A stretch of DNA of 39,603 nt, from the NCBI GenBank assembly GCA_013360595.1, contig JABWBJ010000002.1, forward strand, positions 1-39,603, read 5' to 3'. The notes under the pieces are model-generated. The model did not search any database. It saw only the letters and a program-made list of their open reading frames with translations, and was not told the origin of the DNA. This document shows positions 1-6,929 of the stretch, in pieces. The DNA comes from Gemmatimonadaceae bacterium (GTDB lineage Bacteria > Gemmatimonadota > Gemmatimonadetes > Gemmatimonadales > Gemmatimonadaceae). Every line of letters starts with the position of its first letter. Positions within the stretch are counted from its first letter, which is position 1. The position numbers and the translations under genes are program-made.

Positions 1-2
1 TC

Positions 3-701
3 GCGGCCACGCGCGACCTCGAGGACACGCGGGTGGTCGCGCCCACCACCGGCGTGGTGTCCGTGCGCGGCGTGGAGACAGGGGAACATGTGTCCCGCGG
101 CGCGTCGCTGTTCACGGTCGTCCGGAACGACGTGCTGGAACTGGAGGCGGCCGTGCCGGCGCGCTTCGCCGGCGACGTGCGTCCCAACATGTCCGTGCGC
201 TTCAGCGCCGGCGGCCGGGATCTCCTGGGCCGCGTGGCGCGAGTGAGCCCGACGATCAATCCTGCCAATCGCTCGGTGACGATCTACCTCCAGCTCCCCA
301 ACCCCGGCGGCGAGCTCAAGGGGAACACCTTCGCCACGGGCCGCATCGTGGCGCGCACGCTCAACGGCACGATCGTGGTGCCGTCGTCGGCGATCCGGTA
401 CGGCCAGGCGCAGTCCGCGCCGTTCGTGTACCGCCTGGCGAACGAGGTGATCGAGCACCAGCCCGTGCAGCTGGGCGTCGTGGACGAGGCCGGCGGCATC
501 GTGCAGGTCACGTCGGGCATCGAACCCGGGGACCGGATCATCGTCGGGAACGTCGGCGCGGTGGGGCGCGGCGTGCGCGTGCGGATCGCCGGCGGGGCGG
601 GCGACCGGAGTGGTGGTGGCTCCGAAGGCCGCCGCGGCGGCGGTCGTCGCGGCCGGCCGGACTCAGCGGCCCTCAGGGATTCCAGTGCGGGGAAGAAGTA
701 A
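3..701 (+). CDS. RND efflux periplasmic adaptor (membrane fusion protein), C-terminal part
   Basis: The reading frame is open from the first codons of the window (ATRDLEDTRVVAPTTGVV...), so the N-terminus lies outside. The TRVVAPTTGVV segment with the following GETGEHVSRG-like turn is the second half of the biotinyl-lipoyl hairpin of HlyD/AcrA-type adaptors. It is followed by beta-barrel and membrane-proximal domains (VPARFAGDVRPNMSVRF, TGRIVARTLNGTIVVPSSAI, VTSGIEPGDRIIVGNVG). The last 35 or so residues are Gly/Arg-rich and look like a flexible tail. The role in the family is to bridge an inner-membrane RND pump to an outer-membrane channel. The pump gene follows 109 bp downstream on the same strand, so the two probably form one operon. 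The substrate cannot be read from the sequence. Confidence 0.9.
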   Translation, partial: AATRDLEDTRVVAPTTGVVSVRGVETGEHVSRGASLFTVVRNDVLELEAAVPARFAGDVRPNMSVRFSAGGRDLLGRVARVSPTINPANRSVTIYLQLPNPGGELKGNTFATGRIVARTLNGTIVVPSSAIRYGQAQSAPFVYRLANEVIEHQPVQLGVVDEAGGIVQVTSGIEPGDRIIVGNVGAVGRGVRVRIAGGAGDRSGGGSEGRRGGGRRGRPDSAALRDSSAGKK

Positions 702-703
702 TC

Positions 704-801
704 CGCAACTCGCAACCAGCACCTCGCACCTCGCAACTCGCAACTCGCAACTCAGTTCTCGTGCCCCTCTCCGCATCGCTCATCGCTCATCGCTCATCGC
801 T
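704..801 (+). repeat. Two blocks of 7-bp tandem repeats between adaptor and pump genes
   Basis: Positions 704-752 hold seven consecutive heptamers of the form CGCAACT, with variants CGCAACC, AGCACCT and CGCACCT. Positions 774-801 hold four perfect copies of CATCGCT. Both blocks fill the intergenic gap just upstream of the pump start codon at 811, and no clear Shine-Dalgarno sequence is visible there. Copy-number changes could alter spacing or mRNA structure, but that is inference. Confidence 0.85.
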
Positions 802-810
802 CTCCCAACC

Positions 811-3800
811 ATGTTTCTGAGCGACGTCTCCATCAAACGCCCCGTCTTCGCGACCATGATGATGGTTGCGCTGCTCGTCTTCGGGCTCGTGTCGTACACG
901 CGGCTCGCGATCGACGAGTACCCCGACGTCACCTATCCCACGATCAGCGTCAACACGAGCTACCCGGGGGCGTCGCCGGAGGTCATGGAGCGCGACGTCT
1001 CGCGCCCCATCGAGGAGGCGCTGAACACCGTGCAGGGGATCCGCGAGGTCACGTCCACCTCGCAGGAGGGGAATTCGAGCGTTCGCGTGAACATGCAGCT
1101 CGGCGTGAACGTGATGGAGGCGCAGCAGGACGTCGTGGCCAAGGTGGCGCGCATCCGCCGCCAGCTCCCGCCCGACGTCCAGGACCCCGTGATCATCCGG
1201 TTCGACCCCAACGACCGGCCGATCATGTCGATTTCCATCCAGTCGGCCGACCGGTCGATCCGCGACCTGACCGACCTGGCTGACCAGGTGATCGCGAACC
1301 GGCTGGAGTCGATCCCGGGCGTCGGCGGCGTGAACGTGAACGGTGGAACGCCGCGCGAGATCCGCGTGCTGCTCAACCCCGAGGCGCTCAACGCCTACCA
1401 GGTGAGTCCGCAACAGGTGTCGCAGGCGCTGGCGCGCGAGAACATGGAGGTGCCGGCCGGACGCATCTACCTGCCGGAGCAGGAGAAGCTCGTGCGCGTC
1501 ACCGGGCGCATCCGCGACCCGATGGCCTTCCACGACGTGGTGGTGGCGACGCGGCAGGGGGTGCCGGTGCGCGTGCGCGACGTGGCCACGGTGGTCGACG
1601 GGGCCGCCGAGCGGCGTTCGTCGGCGTATCTGGGGACTCGTGAGGCGGGCGAGACGCGCGCCGTGTCGGTGGAGGTGCTCAAGATCTCCGGCTCGAACAC
1701 GGTGGAGGTGGCGGACGCCGTCCGGTCCAGAATCGACGAGCTGGCGCAGTCGCTCCCGACCGACATCGAGATGCGTGTGATCCGTGACGACAGCGTGAAG
1801 ATCCGTCACGCGCTGTCGGACGTGCAGATCACGATCATGCTCGGCGCCGTCCTGACGATCCTGATCATCTACCTGTTCCTGAACTCGTGGCGCTCGACCG
1901 TGATCACGGGGCTCACGCTTCCCATCTCGGTGATCTCGGCGTTCTTCGCGATGTACATGTTCAACTTCACGATCAACACCATGACGCTGCTGGCGCTGTC
2001 GCTGGCCATCGGGTTGTTGATCGACGACGCGATTGTCGTGCGCGAGAACATCGTCCGGCATATCGAGATGGGAAAGGACCACGTCCGGGCGTCCAAGGAG
2101 GGGACCGACGAGATCGGCCTCGCCGTGCTGTCCACGACGCTGGCGGTGGTGGCGGTGTTCATTCCCGTCGCGTTCATGGGCGGGCAGATCGGCAAGATCT
2201 TCTTCCAGTTCGGCGTGACGGTGGCCTTCGCGGTGCTGGTGTCGCTCTTCGTGTCGTTCACGCTCGACCCGATGTTGTCGTCGGTCTGGCCCGATCCCGA
2301 ACTGGAGCATGGCGGCCACGCCGAGACGCGGAAGCGGACGCGGAATCCCATCCGCAAGTTCGCCTTTGCGTTCGATGACGCGTTCGAGCGCACGGCCGAC
2401 CGGTACAGGGGGTGGCTGGCGGCGGCGCTGAACCGGCGGGTGCTGGTGCTGGGGGTGGCGCTGGCGTCCATCGCCGCAGCCGGCGCGCTGTACCCGAGCC
2501 TCGGCTTCACCTGGCTCCCGGACTACGACGCCGGCGAGTTCGACGTGAGCTTCCGCGCCCCGCCGGGGTCGCGGGTGGAGTACACCACGGCGAAGGGGCA
2601 CGAGATCGCCGCCCTCGTCAGGCAGATCCCGGAGGTGGAGTTCACGTACATGACGGTGGGCGGGGGCGGCGGCTTCGGCCGCGGCTCGAACAGCGGGCAG
2701 GTGTACGTGCGGCTCGCCGACAAGCGCGATCGGCCGCGCAGCCAGGCCGAGATCCAGGCGGCGCTCCGCCAGCAGTTCAGCCAGGTGACCGGGGTGCGGC
2801 CCTCGATCGGGCAGTCGCGGTCCATCTTCGGCGGCATGGGGCAGCCGATCCGGATCTTCGTGCAGGGGCCGGAAGTCACGCGGCTCAAGCTGGCGGCGGA
2901 GCAGGTGATGGAGGCGGTGCGCGAGGTGCCCGGCGTGGCGGAGCCGACGTCGAGCGACGAGGGGGAGATTCCCCAGCTCGACGTGCGCGTGGACCGGCAG
3001 CAGGCCTGGGCAGCCGGGCTCGGGATCAACGCGATCGGAACGACGCTGCAGCCGCTGTTCCAGGGACAGCGGGCGACACGGTGGGAGGATCCCAACGGGT
3101 ACTCGCACGACGTGATCGTCGTCTATCCGGACTCGATGCGGCTCTCGCCCGACGACGTGGCGCGGATTCCGGTGCTGAGCCAGAACATCGATCCGCGCAC
3201 GGGGCAGCCGGCGACGGTGCCGCTGGCGCAGGTGGCGTCGATCCAGGCGGGGGTGGGGCCGCAGCAGATCGAGCGTCGGTCGCTGGAGCGGCAGGTATCG
3301 ATCGGGGCCGGCGTGCTGGGCGGCTACAACATGGGCGACGTGGCCGACGCGGCGAAGGCCGCCATCACGCGGATCGGGTTGCCGGCCGGGTATCACACCG
3401 TGTTCGGCGGGGACGTGCAGAATCTGGAGGAGACCAAGGGGTACGTGCTCGAGGCGATCCTGCTGGCCGTGGTGTTCATCTACCTGATTCTGGCCTCGCT
3501 CTTCGGGAGTTTTCTGCAGCCGCTGGCGATCATGCTGTCGCTGCCGCTGTCGTTCCTGGGGGTGGCGCTGGCGCTCTGGGTGACCGGCGGAACGCTCAAC
3601 GTGATGTCGATGATCGGGATCATCATGCTGATGGGGCTGGTGACGAAGAACGGGATTCTGCTGATCGACTTCGTGAACAAGGAGCGTGAGGCGGGGGCGG
3701 ACCGGGTGACGGCGATCCTGAATTCGGCGCGGGTGCGGTTGCGTCCGATCATCATGACGACGTTCGCGATGATCTTCGGCATGTTGCCGCTGGCGCTGGC

Positions 3801-3990
3801 GATCGGCGAGGGGGCGGAGCAGCGGGCCCCGATGGCGCACGCGGTGATCGGGGGGCTGATCACGAGCACGTTGCTGACGCTGTTCGTGGTGCCGGTGGTG
3901 TATACGCTGCTGGACGACCTGGCGGTGCGGGTGACGGGGCGGAAGGCGGCGGTGCACACGCCGGGGGCGGAGCACGCGTACGGGGATTGA
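811..3990 (+). CDS. RND multidrug efflux pump, HAE1/AcrB-like inner-membrane permease
   Basis: Protein of 1059 residues, normal for the HAE1 family, with the typical N-terminus MFLSDVSIKRPVFATMMMV. ATG at 811 is chosen although the frame is open further upstream, because family members begin at this motif and the upstream part covers the repeats. The proton-relay aspartates of TM4 are present in LALSLAIGLLIDDAIVV (Asp405, Asp406). The usual duplicated layout is seen: TM1, a porter loop (about 40-340), TM2-6 (about 345-560), a second porter loop, and TM8-12 from about 880. The pump uses the proton gradient to export substrates through the adaptor encoded just upstream. No outer-membrane channel gene is in the window. 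The C-terminus AEHAYGD lies in a sequence repeated after the next gene. Confidence 0.95.
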   Translation: MFLSDVSIKRPVFATMMMVALLVFGLVSYTRLAIDEYPDVTYPTISVNTSYPGASPEVMERDVSRPIEEALNTVQGIREVTSTSQEGNSSVRVNMQLGVNVMEAQQDVVAKVARIRRQLPPDVQDPVIIRFDPNDRPIMSISIQSADRSIRDLTDLADQVIANRLESIPGVGGVNVNGGTPREIRVLLNPEALNAYQVSPQQVSQALARENMEVPAGRIYLPEQEKLVRVTGRIRDPMAFHDVVVATRQGVPVRVRDVATVVDGAAERRSSAYLGTREAGETRAVSVEVLKISGSNTVEVADAVRSRIDELAQSLPTDIEMRVIRDDSVKIRHALSDVQITIMLGAVLTILIIYLFLNSWRSTVITGLTLPISVISAFFAMYMFNFTINTMTLLALSLAIGLLIDDAIVVRENIVRHIEMGKDHVRASKEGTDEIGLAVLSTTLAVVAVFIPVAFMGGQIGKIFFQFGVTVAFAVLVSLFVSFTLDPMLSSVWPDPELEHGGHAETRKRTRNPIRKFAFAFDDAFERTADRYRGWLAAALNRRVLVLGVALASIAAAGALYPSLGFTWLPDYDAGEFDVSFRAPPGSRVEYTTAKGHEIAALVRQIPEVEFTYMTVGGGGGFGRGSNSGQVYVRLADKRDRPRSQAEIQAALRQQFSQVTGVRPSIGQSRSIFGGMGQPIRIFVQGPEVTRLKLAAEQVMEAVREVPGVAEPTSSDEGEIPQLDVRVDRQQAWAAGLGINAIGTTLQPLFQGQRATRWEDPNGYSHDVIVVYPDSMRLSPDDVARIPVLSQNIDPRTGQPATVPLAQVASIQAGVGPQQIERRSLERQVSIGAGVLGGYNMGDVADAAKAAITRIGLPAGYHTVFGGDVQNLEETKGYVLEAILLAVVFIYLILASLFGSFLQPLAIMLSLPLSFLGVALALWVTGGTLNVMSMIGIIMLMGLVTKNGILLIDFVNKEREAGADRVTAILNSARVRLRPIIMTTFAMIFGMLPLALAIGEGAEQRAPMAHAVIGGLITSTLLTLFVVPVVYTLLDDLAVRVTGRKAAVHTPGAEHAYGD

Positions 3991-4019
3991 GTCACGCGGA
4001 GGCGCGGTGGGACGCGGAG
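3967..4019 (+). repeat. Direct repeat, left copy, flanking arr
   Basis: This 53-bp stretch covers the last codons and stop of the RND pump gene and the first codons of arr. It recurs at 4480-4531 with two mismatches and one missing base. The shared text begins GCGGAGCACGCGT and runs through GAGTCACGCGGAGGCGCGG. The extra T in this copy creates the GTG used as the arr start. Confidence 0.9.
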
Positions 4020-4465
4020 AGCCCAGCTGGAGCCCTGTTTCGCACGAGAACTGCCATGAGGTGCCTGGGCCCTTCTACCACGGCACCAGGGCTGAACTCC
4101 GTGTTGGTGACCTCATCACCACCGGGCATCGCTCTCACTTCGAGGGACGGGCCCTGAAGCACGTCTACTTCTCGGCCTTGGTCGAGCCCGCCATCTGGGG
4201 TGCCGAGCTGGCGATGTCGCTCTCGGGTCAGGTTGGCCGCGGGTTCATCTACATCGTCGACCCGACCGGGCCGTTCGAGGATGATCCAAACCTCACGAAC
4301 AAGCGATTTCCCGGGAATCCCACGCGGTCCTACCGCAGCACGGCACCGCTCCGGATCTGCGGGCCGGTGTCGGAGTGGGAGGGGCATTCGGCTGAGGTCC
4401 TGCAAGGCATGCTGGATGCCCTCGCGGACCTGAGGCGGAAGGGCATGGCGTTCGTGGACGAGTAG
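4007..4465 (+). CDS. arr: NAD(+)-rifampin ADP-ribosyltransferase (Arr)
   Basis: The 152-residue product closely follows Arr proteins along its whole length: GPFYHGTRAEL, GDLITTG, SHFE, LKHVYFSALVEPA, WGAELAMSLSG, GRGFIYIVDPTGPFEDDP and NLTNKRFPGNPT are hallmark segments. Arr transfers ADP-ribose from NAD+ to the C23 hydroxyl of rifamycins and so inactivates them. The His of FYHGT and the Asp-rich PTGPFEDDP loop, both important in the family, are intact. The best start is GTG at 4007, giving WSPVSHEN in register with the WIPISHDN-like N-terminus of Arr-2. No good ribosome binding site is seen. It sits 16 bp after the RND pump and is bracketed by a 52-53 bp direct repeat, which suggests insertion or duplication. 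Arr genes often occur as integron cassettes; here the attC array starts about 320 bp downstream but arr itself has no attC. Confidence 0.93.
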   Translation: MGRGEPSWSPVSHENCHEVPGPFYHGTRAELRVGDLITTGHRSHFEGRALKHVYFSALVEPAIWGAELAMSLSGQVGRGFIYIVDPTGPFEDDPNLTNKRFPGNPTRSYRSTAPLRICGPVSEWEGHSAEVLQGMLDALADLRRKGMAFVDE

Positions 4466-4479
4466 TGCGGTACGCGAAG

Positions 4480-4531
4480 GCGGAGCACGCGTTCGGGGAG
4501 TGAGTCACGCGGAGGCGCGGGGGACGCGGAG
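4480..4531 (+). repeat. Direct repeat, right copy, flanking arr
   Basis: Second copy of the repeat at 3967-4019. It lies just after the arr stop codon and again encodes an AEHA(F)GE-stop-like tail in the corresponding frame, mirroring the pump C-terminus. The offset between copies is 513 bp, so one unit holds exactly the arr gene. Confidence 0.9.
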
Positions 4532-4787
4532 TCCAGGTTCACGGGGAGACGCGAGGATCGGGGGTGTGTGGCCGAGTGGCTGCGCGCCCCTGGTCTATCG
4601 GTGGCTGGCTGGCGGACAAAGGGTCGCCGCCACCGCGGGGCGCGACGAGCCCATTTCTGGTAACGGCGTGGGGTTTCGAGGTCTTGCGGGGTGGTCGGGT
4701 CCGCCGAATAATCCTGACCAGGACTAAGTCGGATACCGTCGGTCTGGGATAACGGGTATCCGTCTATTCGGGACTCGCGTACACAGC
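4532..4787 (+). other. Non-coding gap upstream of the cassette array
   Basis: No gene is supported here. I looked on both strands for the conserved C-terminal or patch motifs of an integron integrase and saw none. The only clear structure is an inverted repeat, GGATACC (4731-4737) with GGTATCC (4755-4761), about 30 bp before the first core site. It may belong to a degenerate attI or to a decayed attC. Confidence 0.5.
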
Positions 4788-4794
4788 GTTAGAC
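4788..4794 (+). other. Integron core site GTTAGAC, left end of cassette A (attI or attC-derived)
   Basis: The heptamer GTTAGAC fits the GTTRRRY integron core consensus. Strand exchange takes place between G and TT. Its reverse complement GTCTAAC is exactly the R'' box of the attC at 9770, as required if 4789-9862 is one cassette. No clear R'' partner is found just upstream, so this could be the core of an attI or of a decayed attC. Confidence 0.7.
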
Positions 4795-4893
4795 GGCGGC
4801 GTCCCGACTGGAGCTTAGCTTGGCCTCACCGATTAACCTTGGAATGCCTGCGGGAGTGTTCGGGAAAAGCCCACGACTGCCCCTTTCTCCAAG

Positions 4894-5742
4894 ATGCATT
4901 CAGAATCTTCGGCGCCTCGACCAATCTTGCGTTGGGCGGGAAGCAAGCGTCGCCTCGCGCGAATCCTGTCGCCACACCTGCGTGCGCTCGGCTCGAACAC
5001 GTACTTCGAGCCGTTTGCTGGCTCTGCGTCACTCTTCCTGGCACTCGCGCCCAGCAAGGCGGTCCTGGGCGACATCAACTGCGAGCTCATTAATGCGTAC
5101 CGGATACTTCGCTCTGACCCGGTGGCACTTTGGTTGGCCGTGCGCAGTATCCCAAAGACCTCGCGCGAGTATTATGCCCTCCGCGCTCAAACGCCGGATG
5201 CGCTGCGGGCGTTTGACCGAGCCGCTCGTTTCATATATCTCAACAGGTGGTCATTCAACGGCGTTTATCGCACAGACCGTGCGGGGAGATTCAACGTGCC
5301 ACGCGGGAGCAGGACGGGCGCGATACCAGAACCGGAGGTGTTCGCAGCGGTTTCGGCTCTTCTCGGTAAAGCGGAGCTACAGTCGGCTGACTTTGCACAC
5401 ACGGTGAAGGCCGCAGGGCACGGCGACCTTGTGTACCTCGACCCGCCCTATCATTCGCCGACAAGAATGGCCCGGGGTGAGTATGGATACGATGCATTTC
5501 GAGTCGAAGACATGTCACGTCTTATCAAGCTCGCTCGGTCGCTGGATGGACGCGGCGTAAAGGTGTTGATCTCTTACCGATCCGCCGCCCCACTACGCCA
5601 ATTCCTCGGAGGATGGTACTTCCGCCGGGTCCCCGTGCGTCGCCAAGTATCCGGCAAGACAACAGCGCGCGTGTCGACAAGTGAGATCTTGGTCTCAAAC
5701 TGGCATCTGCCTCCGCTCCGATCGAACCGCGCCTACGCATGA
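4894..5742 (+). CDS. D12-class DNA N6-adenine methyltransferase (Dam-like)
   Basis: The 282-residue protein has the motif order of Dam/DpnM-type enzymes. ILRWAGSKRRL (residues 11-21) and YFEPFAGSASLF (37-48) form the S-adenosylmethionine site, LGDINCELINAY (58-69) follows, and the catalytic DPPY is in DLVYLDPPYHS (Asp183-Tyr186). It should transfer a methyl group to N6 of adenine in a short DNA target. The target sequence is unknown. It is the first gene of a four-gene operon and its stop overlaps the next start by 4 bp (ATGA). In that context it is more likely a self-marking or modification subunit than a housekeeping Dam. ATG 4894 is the start that keeps the full N-terminal motif; no strong ribosome binding site precedes it. 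No restriction endonuclease of a known family follows. Confidence 0.9.
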   Translation: MHSESSAPRPILRWAGSKRRLARILSPHLRALGSNTYFEPFAGSASLFLALAPSKAVLGDINCELINAYRILRSDPVALWLAVRSIPKTSREYYALRAQTPDALRAFDRAARFIYLNRWSFNGVYRTDRAGRFNVPRGSRTGAIPEPEVFAAVSALLGKAELQSADFAHTVKAAGHGDLVYLDPPYHSPTRMARGEYGYDAFRVEDMSRLIKLARSLDGRGVKVLISYRSAAPLRQFLGGWYFRRVPVRRQVSGKTTARVSTSEILVSNWHLPPLRSNRAYA

Positions 5743-6929
5743 TATCGATCGCGGTTGTAAGCGATCTTCACGCTGACCGGCGCGAGCATGCGGCCGCGGG
5801 CACGGTGCCAGTTGAGTCGCACCTAGATGTATCGATGCCTGAATCTCACGTGTCCCAACACCCGATTGCGGCATTGGAGAAGCTCATTGGGCAGGAAGGC
5901 CTCAGGGCGGACCTCCTGCTTTGCCCCGGAGACATCACTAATCGTGCCAAGCCCGATCCGCTGCAATACGCATGGCGACGCCTCCATGACATTGGTCGTG
6001 CACTCGGGGCACACCTCGTTGCAGGAACAGCTGGCAATCATGATCTGGATTCGAGATTCAACTACAACGATCATGACGCGAAGGGCATGGTTCAGGGACT
6101 TGTGCCTCTATTCCCCGTCGCCGATGAGACCCTCACCGACCGCTACTGGTCACGGCACTATGCGATCATTGAGCGACCAGATTATCGGCTTGTCCTGCTC
6201 AATTCAGCGGCGTACCACGGCGGCAACCCGGAGGAGATAGTGCACGGCCGCGTCTCACGCCGGACGCTCGACGGCCTCAGCGGGGCGCTCAGAACTTCAG
6301 GCGACGTTGCTGGGCGCATCAACATCCTTCTTTGTCACCATCACCCTGAGCGCCATCCTGCATTGGCATTGCCTGACTATGACGCCATGACGTTAGGTCC
6401 CGACTTACTCGCCCTCCTCGGTTCAGGAGAGTTCGGGCAGTGGCTGATCATTCACGGACACAAGCACAATCCCAGATTGACATACGCAGGGGGGACGGCG
6501 TCGGCGCCGGTCGTCTTTTCTGCGGGCAGCTTCTCAGCTGTTCTCTACCCGGAGTTGCAGAACCGAGTCCGTAATCAGTTCTACCTCCTTCATATCGACG
6601 CAAGGCACGTAGCGCAGTTTGGCCTTGTCGGTTCGGGTCAAGCTTGGGACTACGTCCCTGGGAATGGCTGGGTACCCGCCGGACAAGACTCCGGAATGCC
6701 CGACTCCTTTGGCTTCGGGTGCCGAATTGAACCTGCCTTATGGACTGAGCGACTTGCGGCTGCCGGTTCGAGCCTGCGCTCGTGGCAAGATGTGCTTAGA
6801 GACTATCCGGAGCTGGCCTTCGTGCTACCAGCTGATTTCGCGATGATCGAACGGCGTCTGTCAGAACGACATGGCGTGCTGATTACCAGAGTGAAGGGAC
6901 GTCCCCATCAGATTGGAAAGACACCATGA
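5739..6929 (+). CDS. Calcineurin-like metallophosphoesterase
   Basis: All metal-binding motifs of the calcineurin-like phosphoesterase superfamily are visible: SDLH (Asp9, His11), GD (Gly64-Asp65), GNHD (99-102), a His cluster in LLCHHHPERHP (200-202) and GHKH (240-243). The fold therefore covers about residues 1-280. Residues 280-396 are an additional C-terminal region that I do not recognise; it includes VLRDYPELAFVLPADF. Enzymes of this superfamily hydrolyse phosphomono- or diesters, including nucleic acids (Mre11/SbcD) and cyclic nucleotides, so a nuclease or signalling role is possible. The gene overlaps both neighbours by 4 bp (ATGA), which points to translational coupling with the methylase and the ATPase. 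The actual substrate is unknown. Confidence 0.88.
   Translation: MISIAVVSDLHADRREHAAAGTVPVESHLDVSMPESHVSQHPIAALEKLIGQEGLRADLLLCPGDITNRAKPDPLQYAWRRLHDIGRALGAHLVAGTAGNHDLDSRFNYNDHDAKGMVQGLVPLFPVADETLTDRYWSRHYAIIERPDYRLVLLNSAAYHGGNPEEIVHGRVSRRTLDGLSGALRTSGDVAGRINILLCHHHPERHPALALPDYDAMTLGPDLLALLGSGEFGQWLIIHGHKHNPRLTYAGGTASAPVVFSAGSFSAVLYPELQNRVRNQFYLLHIDARHVAQFGLVGSGQAWDYVPGNGWVPAGQDSGMPDSFGFGCRIEPALWTERLAAAGSSLRSWQDVLRDYPELAFVLPADFAMIERRLSERHGVLITRVKGRPHQIGKTP

Noticed and set aside
704-801. Short tandem repeats as a CRISPR array
   Set aside because: Units are 7 bp with no spacers.
787-3975. Very long open frame on the minus strand opposite the RND pump
   Set aside because: It mirrors the third-position GC bias of the true gene, is His/Arg/Asp-rich without recognisable domains, and has no ribosome binding site.
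4532-4787. Possible integrase (intI) pseudogene left of the array
   Set aside because: No tyrosine-recombinase motif was visible on either strand.
4931-4937. Core-like heptamer GTTGGGC inside the methylase gene
   Set aside because: It encodes part of the conserved RWAG motif and has no R'' partner.
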